This document shows positions 1-8,679 of a stretch of 64,000 nucleotides of DNA, piece by piece. The DNA is taken from assembly GCA_937890595.1 (NCBI GenBank), contig CALADM010000027.1:4019-68018 (forward strand), written 5' to 3'. Each line of letters starts with the position of its first letter. Within the stretch, counting starts at the first letter, position 1. This DNA comes from CAJMNU01 sp905214855. GTDB taxonomy: Bacteria > Bacillota > Clostridia > Lachnospirales > Lachnospiraceae. The notes under the pieces are model-generated. The model searched no databases. It was given only the letters and a program-made list of their open reading frames with translations, and was not told where the DNA came from. Made by a program: the position numbers and the translations under genes.

Positions 1-298
1 TTCTTTCCTCCTATATCTCTCTTTTCCACTTATCAACGCGTCAAACAACAGAAACTATGTCTTTGTTGTTATTTTTTCCATGTATTCCCATATTTCGTCT
101 ATTCTATCCTATTATATACAAAAGATCTATTTTTTAAAAGAGGTATTTTATAAATTTTCTTTTAAGAAATTCGTTGTCAACTACTAATGAAACCTCTTTT
201 CTAGTATGCGCCAGTCCCCTTTGCCCTAAACTCTCTCCTCAAAAAAATCCAAAAAAGGTATTTTCTTCTGCTTTTCTATAATCATCATAACTTAAAAA
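1..298 (-). promoter_or_regulatory. Leftward upstream region of an off-window gene
   Basis: No gene is seen here. At 7-12 the minus strand reads AGGAGG, a strong ribosome binding site, so a minus-strand gene must start at or just beyond the left edge of the window. A minus-strand -10-like TATAAT lies near 107-112, without a convincing -35. An AT-rich palindrome lies near 156-170. The region therefore looks like the promoter and leader of the missing gene. Confidence 0.5.
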
Positions 299-336
299 AC
301 AGTCCTGAACTTCTAAAGCGTAGCATTCAGGACTGT
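294..336 (-). terminator. Intrinsic terminator after the GH65-like gene
   Basis: An 11-bp perfect stem (ACAGTCCTGAA, 299-309, with TTCAGGACTGT, 326-336) is followed on the minus strand by six T. It lies just after the stop codon of the minus-strand glycosidase gene. A T-rich stretch on the other side suggests it may work in both directions. Confidence 0.85.
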
Positions 337-351
337 CCTATCTTTTTTCAT

Positions 352-2469
352 TTATGCCGGATATGGATCCATATTTTCTACTTCTACAATCCATTGACTA
401 TTATCCGGAAATCCCGGATGCTCTCTCTTACATCCTTTCCATCCCATTGCCATAAGCGGGATTGCCAAAAGCAATGAACCATTTCCTGGAAGGTAGAGAG
501 GAAGGTCTTTTCTTGATCTTTGCATATTGTTGCCACTGGCAACATAGCTGTTTTTCATGGTATCCTTCAATAGAATATCAATTGCTGTCTCTGGTTCATT
601 CAGTCGGACAGCTGTCATCGCCATCATAGCAAAATCCCATCCCCAAAGGCTCTGATAATCCCAGCATTCCAAGACTTTATGCAGTGTTTTCCTCATCTTT
701 TCCTTGTCTGTCCTTTTACTATCGATCAGACCAAATGCACCAAGCATAGATGGATGATCTTTATTGTAGCGTTCAAATGTGTCCGGACAATTTTTATGTG
801 CCAGATACAAACCATCTTTTTCTGGCATATCTGCCATATGATCTGCCACATACTTCCACTGTTCTCTCTTTTCAGGCACTTTTCCCATACGTTCTGCCCA
901 CTGACACGCAAGATGAAGTCCTACATTCCAGTATTCCAACTCAAATGCAGGATTCACTGTCTGATCGGCTCTATGACATTCCTGAACCGGTATCACAGGA
1001 GATGGCAGTTCAAAGCAGTTCTCTTCTTCCTTCCATTCAACAAAATCGACCATAAAATCGGCACTTTCTTCCACTAATGGCCAATACGTTTCCTGAAAAC
1101 ATTCCTTTTCTTTGTTATCTTTCTGGCTTTCCATCTGCTGCCATGCAAGTTCCAGCATATAGATCACATGTGGCTGCTGCCAGATCAAAAGTGGTGCGAT
1201 CGGAGAAGGGCAGTCTATCCCTTCAGGACCTACCATTTTGGGCCATCTTGCTCCCGCATATCCATTGCGTCGTGCATTTTCCCTTGCCTGAGGCAAAATC
1301 TCTAAATACCATTTTAAACTGCGTTCCAGTAAATCCGTATGATGCCAGAGCGGAAGCCATGCACAATGCCATAAATACATCTCCAAATGTGCTTTTCCAT
1401 ACCAACTGTTACAAGTCAGCCCCGTCTCCTGTGGCGGCATATCCCCAGCTGAATTCAAAGCCATCAGATACTTAGAAAGTACGATTCTTCTCTCAAGCTC
1501 CCATGCCCTTGGGTCTTTGCTTTCACGAAGACGCAAAGCACCGCCTTTTTCCCAGAAAGATGACCAACCATTTTTACTGCTTTCTTCGGTCTGCAAATAA
1601 GTAATGGTCTCTAGCATCTCCAATTCTTTAGAAGAAACGGCTTCATGTGCAAAATCTAAAAAAGAAACAGTAAACATCAAATGATCTTCCTGTGGGATAA
1701 GACGCACTTCATGACCACTCTGTTCAATGCAAACTCGGCTTTGAACCTGAATCACTACATAATATTCATTCTGATCCAGTTTTCTCCTTAAAATCAGACT
1801 ACTTGGGGTTCTATCCACGATTTCTGTTTTATGCTTCTCATCACTGTTCCAATCGGAAGCTGTAATATCAGAAGAACCATATGGAAACCATATCCGAACT
1901 TCTAATTTTCCATCTTTCATTGCCTGACTTTTTACATCAAAACCCAACGTATTTTCTTCTTGATGGCAAACGGTTCGAACCTCACAAAGATCTCCATTCA
2001 GCATAAAATGGCTGTCCAAAACACCAGTATAAAGATGTAACTCCTGAGAAATGTTGGAAATCTGCTCTTGCTGCAACTCTTTTTCTTCATAACAAAAACC
2101 AATCCTCGCCAAATTCAGACGATGCGGATTCTGTCTCAGCCAATCATATACTTCCCCATTTCCAGCAACACGCCTCTGTGGATAACGAACCGTTTTCCCA
2201 CATGAGATGTATTCTGTCATAACCAGATCATCCAGTGTATATTTTTTTTGTTCTCCCTCTGCTGGTTTTGTGTGCCATCCATTTCCTGAAAGAGTACAAA
2301 GAGGCAGGATTTCCTTATATTCTTTATATAAAGACTGCATACCTGTTATGTCTGCTGTAAATCCCAGTCTCCCATTCCCCACTGTCAGAGGCGACTCTGG
2401 TACGATCTCACTTAGTTTAGGATCATGAGCACTGACCCATTCTTCTCTGTCAATCAAGCTCCTGCACAC
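352..2469 (-). CDS. GH65-like six-hairpin glycosidase
   Basis: A cytoplasmic (no signal peptide) protein of about 705 residues. The N-terminal half (about 20-290) has the look of the beta-sandwich of GH65-type enzymes, with SPLTVGNGRLGFTADITG at 26-43. The second half is an all-alpha barrel with YGKAHLEMYLWH (357-368) and NGYAGARWPKM (402-412), which resemble motifs of GH65/GH95-type (alpha/alpha)6 barrels. It probably cleaves a glycosidic bond in an imported oligosaccharide; substrate unknown. It follows the GH105 gene by 123 nt on the same strand and is probably cotranscribed. The start is uncertain: the GTG at 2469 has no ribosome binding site, while an AGGAG lies only one base before an in-frame TTG at 2457, where the homologous region begins. 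Family assignment is by motif memory only. Confidence 0.7.
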   Translation of the reverse strand: MCRSLIDREEWVSAHDPKLSEIVPESPLTVGNGRLGFTADITGMQSLYKEYKEILPLCTLSGNGWHTKPAEGEQKKYTLDDLVMTEYISCGKTVRYPQRRVAGNGEVYDWLRQNPHRLNLARIGFCYEEKELQQEQISNISQELHLYTGVLDSHFMLNGDLCEVRTVCHQEENTLGFDVKSQAMKDGKLEVRIWFPYGSSDITASDWNSDEKHKTEIVDRTPSSLILRRKLDQNEYYVVIQVQSRVCIEQSGHEVRLIPQEDHLMFTVSFLDFAHEAVSSKELEMLETITYLQTEESSKNGWSSFWEKGGALRLRESKDPRAWELERRIVLSKYLMALNSAGDMPPQETGLTCNSWYGKAHLEMYLWHCAWLPLWHHTDLLERSLKWYLEILPQARENARRNGYAGARWPKMVGPEGIDCPSPIAPLLIWQQPHVIYMLELAWQQMESQKDNKEKECFQETYWPLVEESADFMVDFVEWKEEENCFELPSPVIPVQECHRADQTVNPAFELEYWNVGLHLACQWAERMGKVPEKREQWKYVADHMADMPEKDGLYLAHKNCPDTFERYNKDHPSMLGAFGLIDSKRTDKEKMRKTLHKVLECWDYQSLWGWDFAMMAMTAVRLNEPETAIDILLKDTMKNSYVASGNNMQRSRKDLPLYLPGNGSLLLAIPLMAMGWKGCKREHPGFPDNSQWIVEVENMDPYPA

Positions 2470-2592
2470 TGCCGCTCAAAACAGATTTCACAGAATAACA
2501 TTGTTTTTGCTAACTTTCTATTTTGAGAGGTTTCTCCTTTCCTAAATACTTTTCGGTCTTTTATTTTCTTAGTTTTTTACTACATTTCTATA

Positions 2593-3690
2593 TTACAGGC
2601 TCTGTGCCGCTTCCTCACACATCAGGATAAAAGCACCTGCACCATGAAGATCATTCTCACTGGTTGGACGGTTACAATAATGGGTATAATCTCCAACACC
2701 AGTTCCGATACAGATATTATCAATGATCACACCATTTTCGTTGTATTTCAGGCGATCAATGATACCCTCAAATCCCTTTCTAGCATAAGAAAGATAAGAC
2801 TCATCCAGATATCCCAGACGTACTGCTTTACAAATCGCTGCTGTAAAAAGACAAGTACAGGAAGACTCCAGCCAGTTTCCATCCTGACCACCTTTATCTA
2901 CTACCTGATACCAAAGACCAGTTTCCTCATCCTGATATTTTACTACGGCACGCAGCAGATCCAAAGCCACATCAATCATGGCATCTCTCTTAGGATATCC
3001 CTCCGGAATAAATTCTGCGTCATCCAGCAGTGCAACCGGAACCCATCCAATAGAACGTCCCCAAAATTCCGGAGAACATCCTGTCACTGGATCTGCCCAC
3101 GGCTGTTTTCTGTTAAAATCAAATGCATGATACAGAAGTCCTGTTTTCTTATCTCTGGTATTTCTCTCCATCATCAAAGCCTGATAAATGCAAGCATCAA
3201 AATACTCAAGATGGTCAAATTCTGCTCCGTACTGTGCTGCGATCGGTCCTCCCATGTACAAACCATCCAACCACATTTCATTAGCATTTCCCTCTTTATG
3301 CCAAAAACCACCTTCTGCATTTCTTGGAAAATTCAATACCAGTGGAAGGAGTGTATCCAATGCTTTTTTATATCTATCATCTCCTGTCTCTTTATACAGA
3401 TCATATAACAGGATTCCAGGCTGGATGTCATCCAACTGTCCAGGATCAAACGTATGGATTTCTCCATTTTCATCAATAATAGAATCAATCCATTCTTTGA
3501 TATAATCAAAATATTTCTGTTCTTTGCAAAGACGATATGTCTTTTGTACTCCTGATAAAAAGACACCTTGATGATAGTGGAAACGTCCTTTTGGAGGAAG
3601 ATCCTCTGCCTTAAATTTCTTCATCATCGTGTCGCATGCCATTTTAGCATACTCTAAAGGAGTATGTCCTTTGTAAACCATAGTCTCCAT
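2593..3690 (-). CDS. GH105 unsaturated glucuronyl/rhamnogalacturonyl hydrolase
   Basis: A 365-residue protein of the YteR/YesR type. These enzymes remove the unsaturated uronic acid left at the non-reducing end of an oligosaccharide after a polysaccharide lyase has cut. The motif MWLDGLYMGG contains Asp142, matching the catalytic Asp143 of YteR; WGRSIGWVPVALLD and HGAGAFILMC further on are typical of the (alpha/alpha)6 barrel of the family. There is no signal peptide, so it acts in the cytoplasm on imported oligosaccharides. The start at 3690 is preceded by AAAGGG at a suitable distance. The GH65-like gene follows. Whether the substrate is pectin- or glycosaminoglycan-derived cannot be told from this sequence; a heparinase II/III-type lyase is encoded 40 kb away. 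Confidence 0.85.
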   Translation of the reverse strand: METMVYKGHTPLEYAKMACDTMMKKFKAEDLPPKGRFHYHQGVFLSGVQKTYRLCKEQKYFDYIKEWIDSIIDENGEIHTFDPGQLDDIQPGILLYDLYKETGDDRYKKALDTLLPLVLNFPRNAEGGFWHKEGNANEMWLDGLYMGGPIAAQYGAEFDHLEYFDACIYQALMMERNTRDKKTGLLYHAFDFNRKQPWADPVTGCSPEFWGRSIGWVPVALLDDAEFIPEGYPKRDAMIDVALDLLRAVVKYQDEETGLWYQVVDKGGQDGNWLESSCTCLFTAAICKAVRLGYLDESYLSYARKGFEGIIDRLKYNENGVIIDNICIGTGVGDYTHYCNRPTSENDLHGAGAFILMCEEAAQSL

Positions 3691-3830
3691 TTTATTTTCC
3701 CTTTCTTGAATTATTATTTTTTGTCCCTTTTATCCGAAGTATATCATTTTATTCTGGAAATAGATAGAATTATTTAAAGATTTTTATGATTTTTTTATGA
3801 GGCAGACACATTTTCTTCACATTTTTCTTT

Positions 3831-4026
3831 TATAGTATAACTAAGCTATTCGAGAGGATAGCGAGGCCTTTGATTCAGGTATACTTACTTGTAATCACAA
3901 AGCTTTTTCATACTCATACCGGACAGGTATTCCTGTCCGGTCCCCCTATTAATTTATTTTACGTTATACCTACCCTATTTCCAATTGAGAAAGGAACCAC
4001 TGCACATCCCAGCAGCGGTTCCTTTT
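3831..4026 (+). ncRNA. Candidate structured RNA between two minus-strand genes
   Basis: This gene-free stretch holds ordered secondary structure. A 7-bp hairpin with a GAGA tetraloop lies at 3845-3862. A longer imperfect stem (AGGCCTTTGATT with AATCACAAAGCT) spans about 3865-3903. A 9-bp perfect hairpin (CCGGACAGG, 3919-3927; CCTGTCCGG, 3932-3940) follows, and the stretch ends in an intrinsic terminator (3991-4026) on the plus strand. GGTATA near 3878 and TATACC near 3965 could pair at long range. A TATAGT/TATAAC -10 lies at 3831-3841 with a poor -35. I do not recognise the family; transcription is inferred. Confidence 0.35.
3991..4026 (+). terminator. Intrinsic terminator ending the candidate RNA
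   Basis: The stem AAGGAACC-A-CTGC (3991-4003) pairs with GCAG-C-GGTTCCTT (4012-4024), followed by TTTTGC. The T-run is on the plus-strand side, and the minus-strand neighbour already has its own terminator at 4046-4081. This is therefore evidence for a plus-strand transcript. Confidence 0.6.
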
Positions 4027-4045
4027 GCATTTTCTAATCATAATG

Positions 4046-4081
4046 AAAAACAGATGATGCCCATATAGGAACACCATCTGT
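4046..4081 (-). terminator. Intrinsic terminator after the 571-residue membrane protein gene
   Basis: On the minus strand ACAGATGGTG pairs with CATCATCTGT around a 12-nt loop and is followed by TTTTTC. It starts within 10 bases of the stop codon at 4089. Confidence 0.75.
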
Positions 4082-4088
4082 CAAAACT

Positions 4089-5804
4089 TTATTCAGCCTT
4101 CAAAGAAAGGATTTCTGTAACTTTTCTGATATTGCTTTCCTCTTCTTTTTGATATTTCAATTCAATCTGATCTCCAGCTTTTGCAAATGGAAGACGTTCA
4201 TAAACCATAACCTCTGCCACATATACTGTATTTTGATCTTTCAGAGTGAAATAATAACAGGTATTTCCAGATACCACCACATTAGCAATGCTACCTATTA
4301 TTCCTTTCACACTCTCTGTTTCCATTTCTTCTCCAATTTCGATTTCTTCCATATTAAGTGCCTGACGATAATTGCGTTTTGCTTCTTCTACCGTAGATCC
4401 TGTTCCTACAATCTGATATTGCCCAACATCTACAAAAGCATACATTTTTACCAGACCTGCTGCATCCTTCAAGGATACAAAATATGCTGGTCGATCTGAC
4501 ACATTAAGAAGGAGTGGGAAAGTTGCTTTGTACTGGAGATGCTGTACCTGACCTTCCGCAGACCCCATAGCCGAATACTCTGTTGCACCTGGAACAGCAT
4601 AGAACTTTGTCGCCTTTGTTCTCAGATTTACCAAAACAAAACCGATATTTGATTCATCTGCTGTCACAGAAGACATTCCTGTGTATAAATACACATCATC
4701 ATCCATTGCCAGATAATTATAACCATAGGTCGTTCTTCTTACATTTCGCTGTCCAAAGATAGAATTGATAAAACCATTCTGGAATTTTCCATTATCATCC
4801 AACTGTTCAATGATCAGATCTGATGTATACAGCTGATCGATCCACTCTGGTACAGATTCTTTTTCATAATACTGGCTCTCTCCTGTCACTGCATTGACCA
4901 AAACAGCACCAGAAATGTCCTCTCCATCCCACCATCCAATACGATATTTTACTACTGGAGCTACCCAATATGGTACTCCATTGTCATCAATTTCAAACGA
5001 AACCGTCTTAAAAATCTTAGTTGGATAAGAAAATCTGAGATAACGATAAATATTTCTAAAGAAATACTCACTGGGTGAATATTTCATCCCATCTTCCAGC
5101 CATACCAGATCCGTTTCCTGTGTCACCATATCTACGGTAATATATGCCGGAAGTCCTTTTTTCATATTATATAACCATTTGATCGGATCCGCATAGGCAA
5201 GAGGTGTGACACGGTATGGAGATCCTTTATAATTGATCTGTGTATAATTATCTCCAATCTCAAACTGGGATACAAGTTCTGTCATCTCTCCCAGCTTACG
5301 GCTTCCCAATCTTGCAGCAGTATCCTTATCTACAACCGGAATCTGTGACATCTGAAGTTCCGCAACATCCTGTGTAAAATCGCCGTCTTCCAGAGTGATC
5401 AGATCTCTATAGCGGGATGCATTAAAGAAACGCTGTCCAATCGCTGTTGCAATCACCATCCACAAAATCAATACTGCAATTGCCACAAAACCTATCTTGA
5501 GTGGTCTTGAAATTTTCACAGTATCTTTTTCTTTTGGCTTTTTAGCAAAAATCGGCTGACCTGTGATCGGGTTGTGTCCAACAATCGTTTCACTTCCCTG
5601 ACTGATACTCTCAAAAAACATCTTTACATAATTAGGAAGATTCACCATAAGTACCACTACAATACTGATGATCAGAAAGATCAAAAAATTCCTGTCTCTC
5701 ATGTTGATTGCCGGAAGCATTGTATAAAACAATAGGAAAATCAACACAACTGACAAAAGAATCCTCAAGATAGCCGCCCCCAGCTTTGTTTTTGTTTTTT
5801 TCAT
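4089..5804 (-). CDS. Membrane-anchored protein of unknown function
   Basis: A 571-residue protein that I do not recognise with certainty. Three hydrophobic segments lie at about 12-30, 38-58 and 105-125, followed by a long mostly soluble part (about 130-571). The soluble part is rich in aromatic beta-strand patterns such as YWVAPVVKYRIGWW and contains phrases like GAVLVNAVTGESQYY that recall PepSY-like repeats. The topology suggests that the large domain faces outside. It lies 42 nt after the ABC-F gene on the same strand and may be cotranscribed. An AAGGAG lies about 14 nt before the ATG, unusually far. No enzyme motif was found. Confidence 0.75.
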   Translation of the reverse strand: MKKTKTKLGAAILRILLSVVLIFLLFYTMLPAINMRDRNFLIFLIISIVVVLMVNLPNYVKMFFESISQGSETIVGHNPITGQPIFAKKPKEKDTVKISRPLKIGFVAIAVLILWMVIATAIGQRFFNASRYRDLITLEDGDFTQDVAELQMSQIPVVDKDTAARLGSRKLGEMTELVSQFEIGDNYTQINYKGSPYRVTPLAYADPIKWLYNMKKGLPAYITVDMVTQETDLVWLEDGMKYSPSEYFFRNIYRYLRFSYPTKIFKTVSFEIDDNGVPYWVAPVVKYRIGWWDGEDISGAVLVNAVTGESQYYEKESVPEWIDQLYTSDLIIEQLDDNGKFQNGFINSIFGQRNVRRTTYGYNYLAMDDDVYLYTGMSSVTADESNIGFVLVNLRTKATKFYAVPGATEYSAMGSAEGQVQHLQYKATFPLLLNVSDRPAYFVSLKDAAGLVKMYAFVDVGQYQIVGTGSTVEEAKRNYRQALNMEEIEIGEEMETESVKGIIGSIANVVVSGNTCYYFTLKDQNTVYVAEVMVYERLPFAKAGDQIELKYQKEEESNIRKVTEILSLKAE

Positions 5805-5846
5805 AAAAATTGCTACATCTCCTTTTCTTTTTTGGGATACAAACGT

Positions 5847-7406
5847 TTAGATTTTTAAGCTCCAAGTACTGCAATCCCATACCTTTGTTGCCAATCCTTC
5901 ATAAAATTCTGGTTCATGGCATATCAAAAGGATACTTCCTTTATACTCTTTCAGAGCCCGTTTCAATTCTTCCTTCGCATCCACATCCAGATGGTTTGTC
6001 GGCTCGTCCAAAAGAAGTACATTGGTTGGTCTATTGATCAACTTACACAATCTGACCTTCGCCTGCTCTCCTCCGCTCAGAACACGGACCTGACTTTCAA
6101 TATGCTGAGTTGTCAGCCCACATTTTGCAAGAGCAGAACGTACCTGATATTGAGTATAGGACGGAAATTCTTTCCAGATTTCCTCAATACAGGTTGTTGT
6201 GTTGCCCGGAGCCATCTCCTGTTCAAAATATCCTATTTCCAAGTAGTCTCCCAGTTCTACACTTCCCTCTAAAGACGGGATCAATCCAAGGATGCTTTTT
6301 AACAGTGTCGTTTTTCCGATTCCATTCGCTCCAACCAGAACAATTTTTTCTCCTCTCTCCATGGAAAGGTTTAAAGGTCTGGAAAGTGGTTCTTCTTTTT
6401 CATACCCAATGATCAGATCTTTTGTCTCAAAAATTATTTTTCCTGCCGCACGAGCTTCATCAAAATGGAATTCTGGCTTTGGTTTCTCTCTTGCCAGCTC
6501 GATCACATCCATCTTATCCAGCTTTTTCTGACGGGACATCGCCATGTTTCTGGTAGATACTCTTGCCTTATTTCTTGCCACAAAATCCTGTAGCTGTGCA
6601 ATTTCCTGCTGCTGCCTTTTATATGCTGCCTCCAGCTGGGATTTTTTTGCCTCATACACCTCTTTAAACTTGTCATAATCGCCCACATAACGATCCAACT
6701 TTTGATTTTCCATATGATAGATCAAATTTACAACACTATTTAAGAAAGGAATATCATGTGAGATCAAAATAAATGCATTTTCATACTCCTGTAAATACCG
6801 TTTCAGCCACTCAATATGCTGTACATCCAGATAGTTTGTCGGCTCATCCAAAAGCAGGATATCTGGTTTTTCTAACAGAAGTTTCCCCAAAAGTACCTTT
6901 GTCCTCTGACCTCCGGATAACTCTGACACATCCTTTTCCATACCAATTTCCACCAAGCCAAGCGCTCTTCCGACTTCTTCTACCTTCGAATCGATCGTAT
7001 AAAAATCATGTGCCATCAAAAGGTCCTGAATCGTTCCCAGTTCCTCCATCATCGCATTCATCTCTTCTTCATCTGCTTCTCCCATCTTATCACAGATCTC
7101 ATTCATCTGTTCTTCCAGCTTAAACAAAAAAGAAAATGCACTTTTTAGCACACTGCGTATTGTCATCCCTTTTTCCAAAACCGTATGCTGATCCAAATAT
7201 CCCACACGGACTCTCTTCGCCCACTCTACATTTCCCTCATCCGGCATCAGCTTTCCGGTAATGATATTCATAAATGTGGATTTTCCTTCTCCGTTTGCTC
7301 CGATCAGCCCAATATGCTCCCCTTTTAATAGGCGGAATGACACATCGTGGAAAATAGCCCTGTCGCCAAAACCATGACTTAAATTGGTAACAGTTAATAT
7401 ACTCAT
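5847..7406 (-). CDS. ABC-F family ATPase (YdiF/YbiT-like)
   Basis: A 519-residue protein with two nucleotide-binding domains and no membrane segment, as in the ABC-F proteins that bind the ribosome and help stalled translation. Domain 1 has the Walker A GANGEGKST, signature LSGGQRTK and Walker B LLLDEPTN. A charged linker follows at about 240-310. Domain 2 has GANGIGKTT, LSGGEQAK and LLLDEPTNHLD. I chose the ATG at 7406 rather than the one at 7421 because the AAGGAG that serves it lies inside the longer reading. A well-formed promoter lies upstream at 7478-7506. Whether it is a housekeeping factor or gives antibiotic resistance cannot be told; the short C-terminus after the second domain is unlike several resistance members. 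Confidence 0.9.
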   Translation of the reverse strand: MSILTVTNLSHGFGDRAIFHDVSFRLLKGEHIGLIGANGEGKSTFMNIITGKLMPDEGNVEWAKRVRVGYLDQHTVLEKGMTIRSVLKSAFSFLFKLEEQMNEICDKMGEADEEEMNAMMEELGTIQDLLMAHDFYTIDSKVEEVGRALGLVEIGMEKDVSELSGGQRTKVLLGKLLLEKPDILLLDEPTNYLDVQHIEWLKRYLQEYENAFILISHDIPFLNSVVNLIYHMENQKLDRYVGDYDKFKEVYEAKKSQLEAAYKRQQQEIAQLQDFVARNKARVSTRNMAMSRQKKLDKMDVIELAREKPKPEFHFDEARAAGKIIFETKDLIIGYEKEEPLSRPLNLSMERGEKIVLVGANGIGKTTLLKSILGLIPSLEGSVELGDYLEIGYFEQEMAPGNTTTCIEEIWKEFPSYTQYQVRSALAKCGLTTQHIESQVRVLSGGEQAKVRLCKLINRPTNVLLLDEPTNHLDVDAKEELKRALKEYKGSILLICHEPEFYEGLATKVWDCSTWSLKI

Positions 7407-7477
7407 CTCATTCTCCTTCATCTTTCTAATCCTAATATCATCCTGTTGAAAGAATTTTTTAATAAATTCTGGAGTTT

Positions 7478-7506
7478 ATTATACATAGCACTTTCTCTTT
7501 TGGCAA
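7478..7506 (-). promoter_or_regulatory. Sigma-A promoter of the ABC-F gene
   Basis: On the minus strand TTGCCA (7501-7506) and TATAAT (7478-7483) are separated by exactly 17 bp, about 70 bp before the ABC-F start codon. Confidence 0.75.
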
Positions 7507-7580
7507 GTACGTCAATTTTTCTTCCAACTAAACTATATTTTTTTTATTCATCTTTTATTTTTATTTTATTTTTTCCAATC

Positions 7581-7609
7581 TTGCACAATAATTTCCTGAA
7601 TGTTATACT
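7581..7609 (+). promoter_or_regulatory. Sigma-A promoter of the CmpB-like gene
   Basis: TTGCAC (7581-7586) and TATACT (7604-7609) with a 17-bp spacer. It lies 36 bp before the ATG at 7645, which has the binding site AGGAGG. Confidence 0.8.
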
Positions 7610-7644
7610 TAGCCTACCTAAATATAATCCATAGGAGGACTTTT

Positions 7645-8559
7645 ATGTATACCTACGCTTGGTATCAATGGCTTGGTTTTTTCTATATATATTGTTTTTT
7701 TGGATGGATTTTTGAATCCACCTATGTTTCCCTCAAACAACGTCGTTTTGTAAACCGCGGTTTTTTGAGGATTCCTATGCTGCCACTTTACGGCACCGGC
7801 GCTGTCATGATGCTTTGGGTTTCTCTCCCTGTGAAAGACAATCTATTTGCTGTTTATCTGTCAGGTGTGATCGCAGCTACGATCTTGGAATATATAACCG
7901 GTTGGACTATGGAAAAATTATTCAAAATGAAATACTGGGATTATAGCAATCAAAAATTCCAACTAAACGGTTATATCTGTCTCTCCTCTTCTATCGCATG
8001 GGGATTTTTAACCCTGTTTTTGACAGAAATCATCCACACACCGATTGCAGATCTGCTTTTAAGTATTCCACCTCTGGTTCTGATCCTCATAGATCTTGCC
8101 ATCAGCATTGTATTTTGTACAGATACGATCCTATCCGTCCGTGCTGCTCTTGATCTTGCCAAATTGCTGGAAACACTCTCAGCACTTCGCAGCGATCTGG
8201 AAGAAATACAAGTACAGATTGCTCTCTTAAAAGCAGAAACCAGTCAGCGTGTAGATACTATGAAAGACGAAACCATCACTCGTGTAGAACGTCTGCGTTC
8301 TGATCTGCACAATGAAGTTTCAACACGGATTATGGGATGGAAAGAAGAGACAGAAGATGCCAAACTTCGTCTCTCTGAATTACATCAGGAACAGATTTCT
8401 GCTCTTTTGGAAAAGAAACGTGCTATTACGGAACATCGCCGTGCCCTCACTTCGCACATCGGTTCCATTAAGAAAGGTATCTTAAAAGGCAATCCTTCTG
8501 CTTCCAGCCGTTTCTCAGAGGCATTAAAAGAATTGCAGGATGAATATTTAAAAAAATAA
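7645..8559 (+). CDS. CmpB-like membrane protein with coiled-coil tail
   Basis: A 304-residue protein of the family annotated as putative ABC transporter permease (ABC_trans_CmpB type). The first 170 residues hold about five membrane segments and the family-like phrase FGWIFESTYVSLKQRRFVNRGFLRIP region near the N-terminus. The rest (about 170-304) is a long charged helix with heptad character, likely a cytoplasmic coiled coil. No ATP-binding partner is adjacent, so the name transporter is not supported by context. The start at 7645 is set by AGGAGG nine bases upstream; longer readings start inside the promoter. It is transcribed divergently from the ABC-F gene and ends at a terminator shared with the phosphoglucomutase gene. 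Confidence 0.75.
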   Translation: MYTYAWYQWLGFFYIYCFFGWIFESTYVSLKQRRFVNRGFLRIPMLPLYGTGAVMMLWVSLPVKDNLFAVYLSGVIAATILEYITGWTMEKLFKMKYWDYSNQKFQLNGYICLSSSIAWGFLTLFLTEIIHTPIADLLLSIPPLVLILIDLAISIVFCTDTILSVRAALDLAKLLETLSALRSDLEEIQVQIALLKAETSQRVDTMKDETITRVERLRSDLHNEVSTRIMGWKEETEDAKLRLSELHQEQISALLEKKRAITEHRRALTSHIGSIKKGILKGNPSASSRFSEALKELQDEYLKK

Positions 8560-8597
8560 GTATGATCGTTTTGATCGTATCACATACTTCCACATAC

Positions 8598-8640
8598 AAA
8601 AAGGGTATGAAAAACAATTTTTTTGCTTTTCATACCCCAT
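8598..8640. terminator. Terminator between convergent genes
   Basis: GGGTATGAAAA (8603-8613) pairs with TTTTCATACCC (8627-8637). On the minus strand it is followed by TTTTTG, and it lies between two converging genes, so it probably serves both. Confidence 0.8.
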
Positions 8641-8679
8641 TTTATGCCTTGTATATCCTCAAATATACAATATACTTCC

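Noticed and set aside
2644..3505. Plus-strand frames of 254 and 105 codons opposite the GH105 gene
   Set aside because: Antisense shadows with unlikely composition; the GH105 frame has all family motifs.
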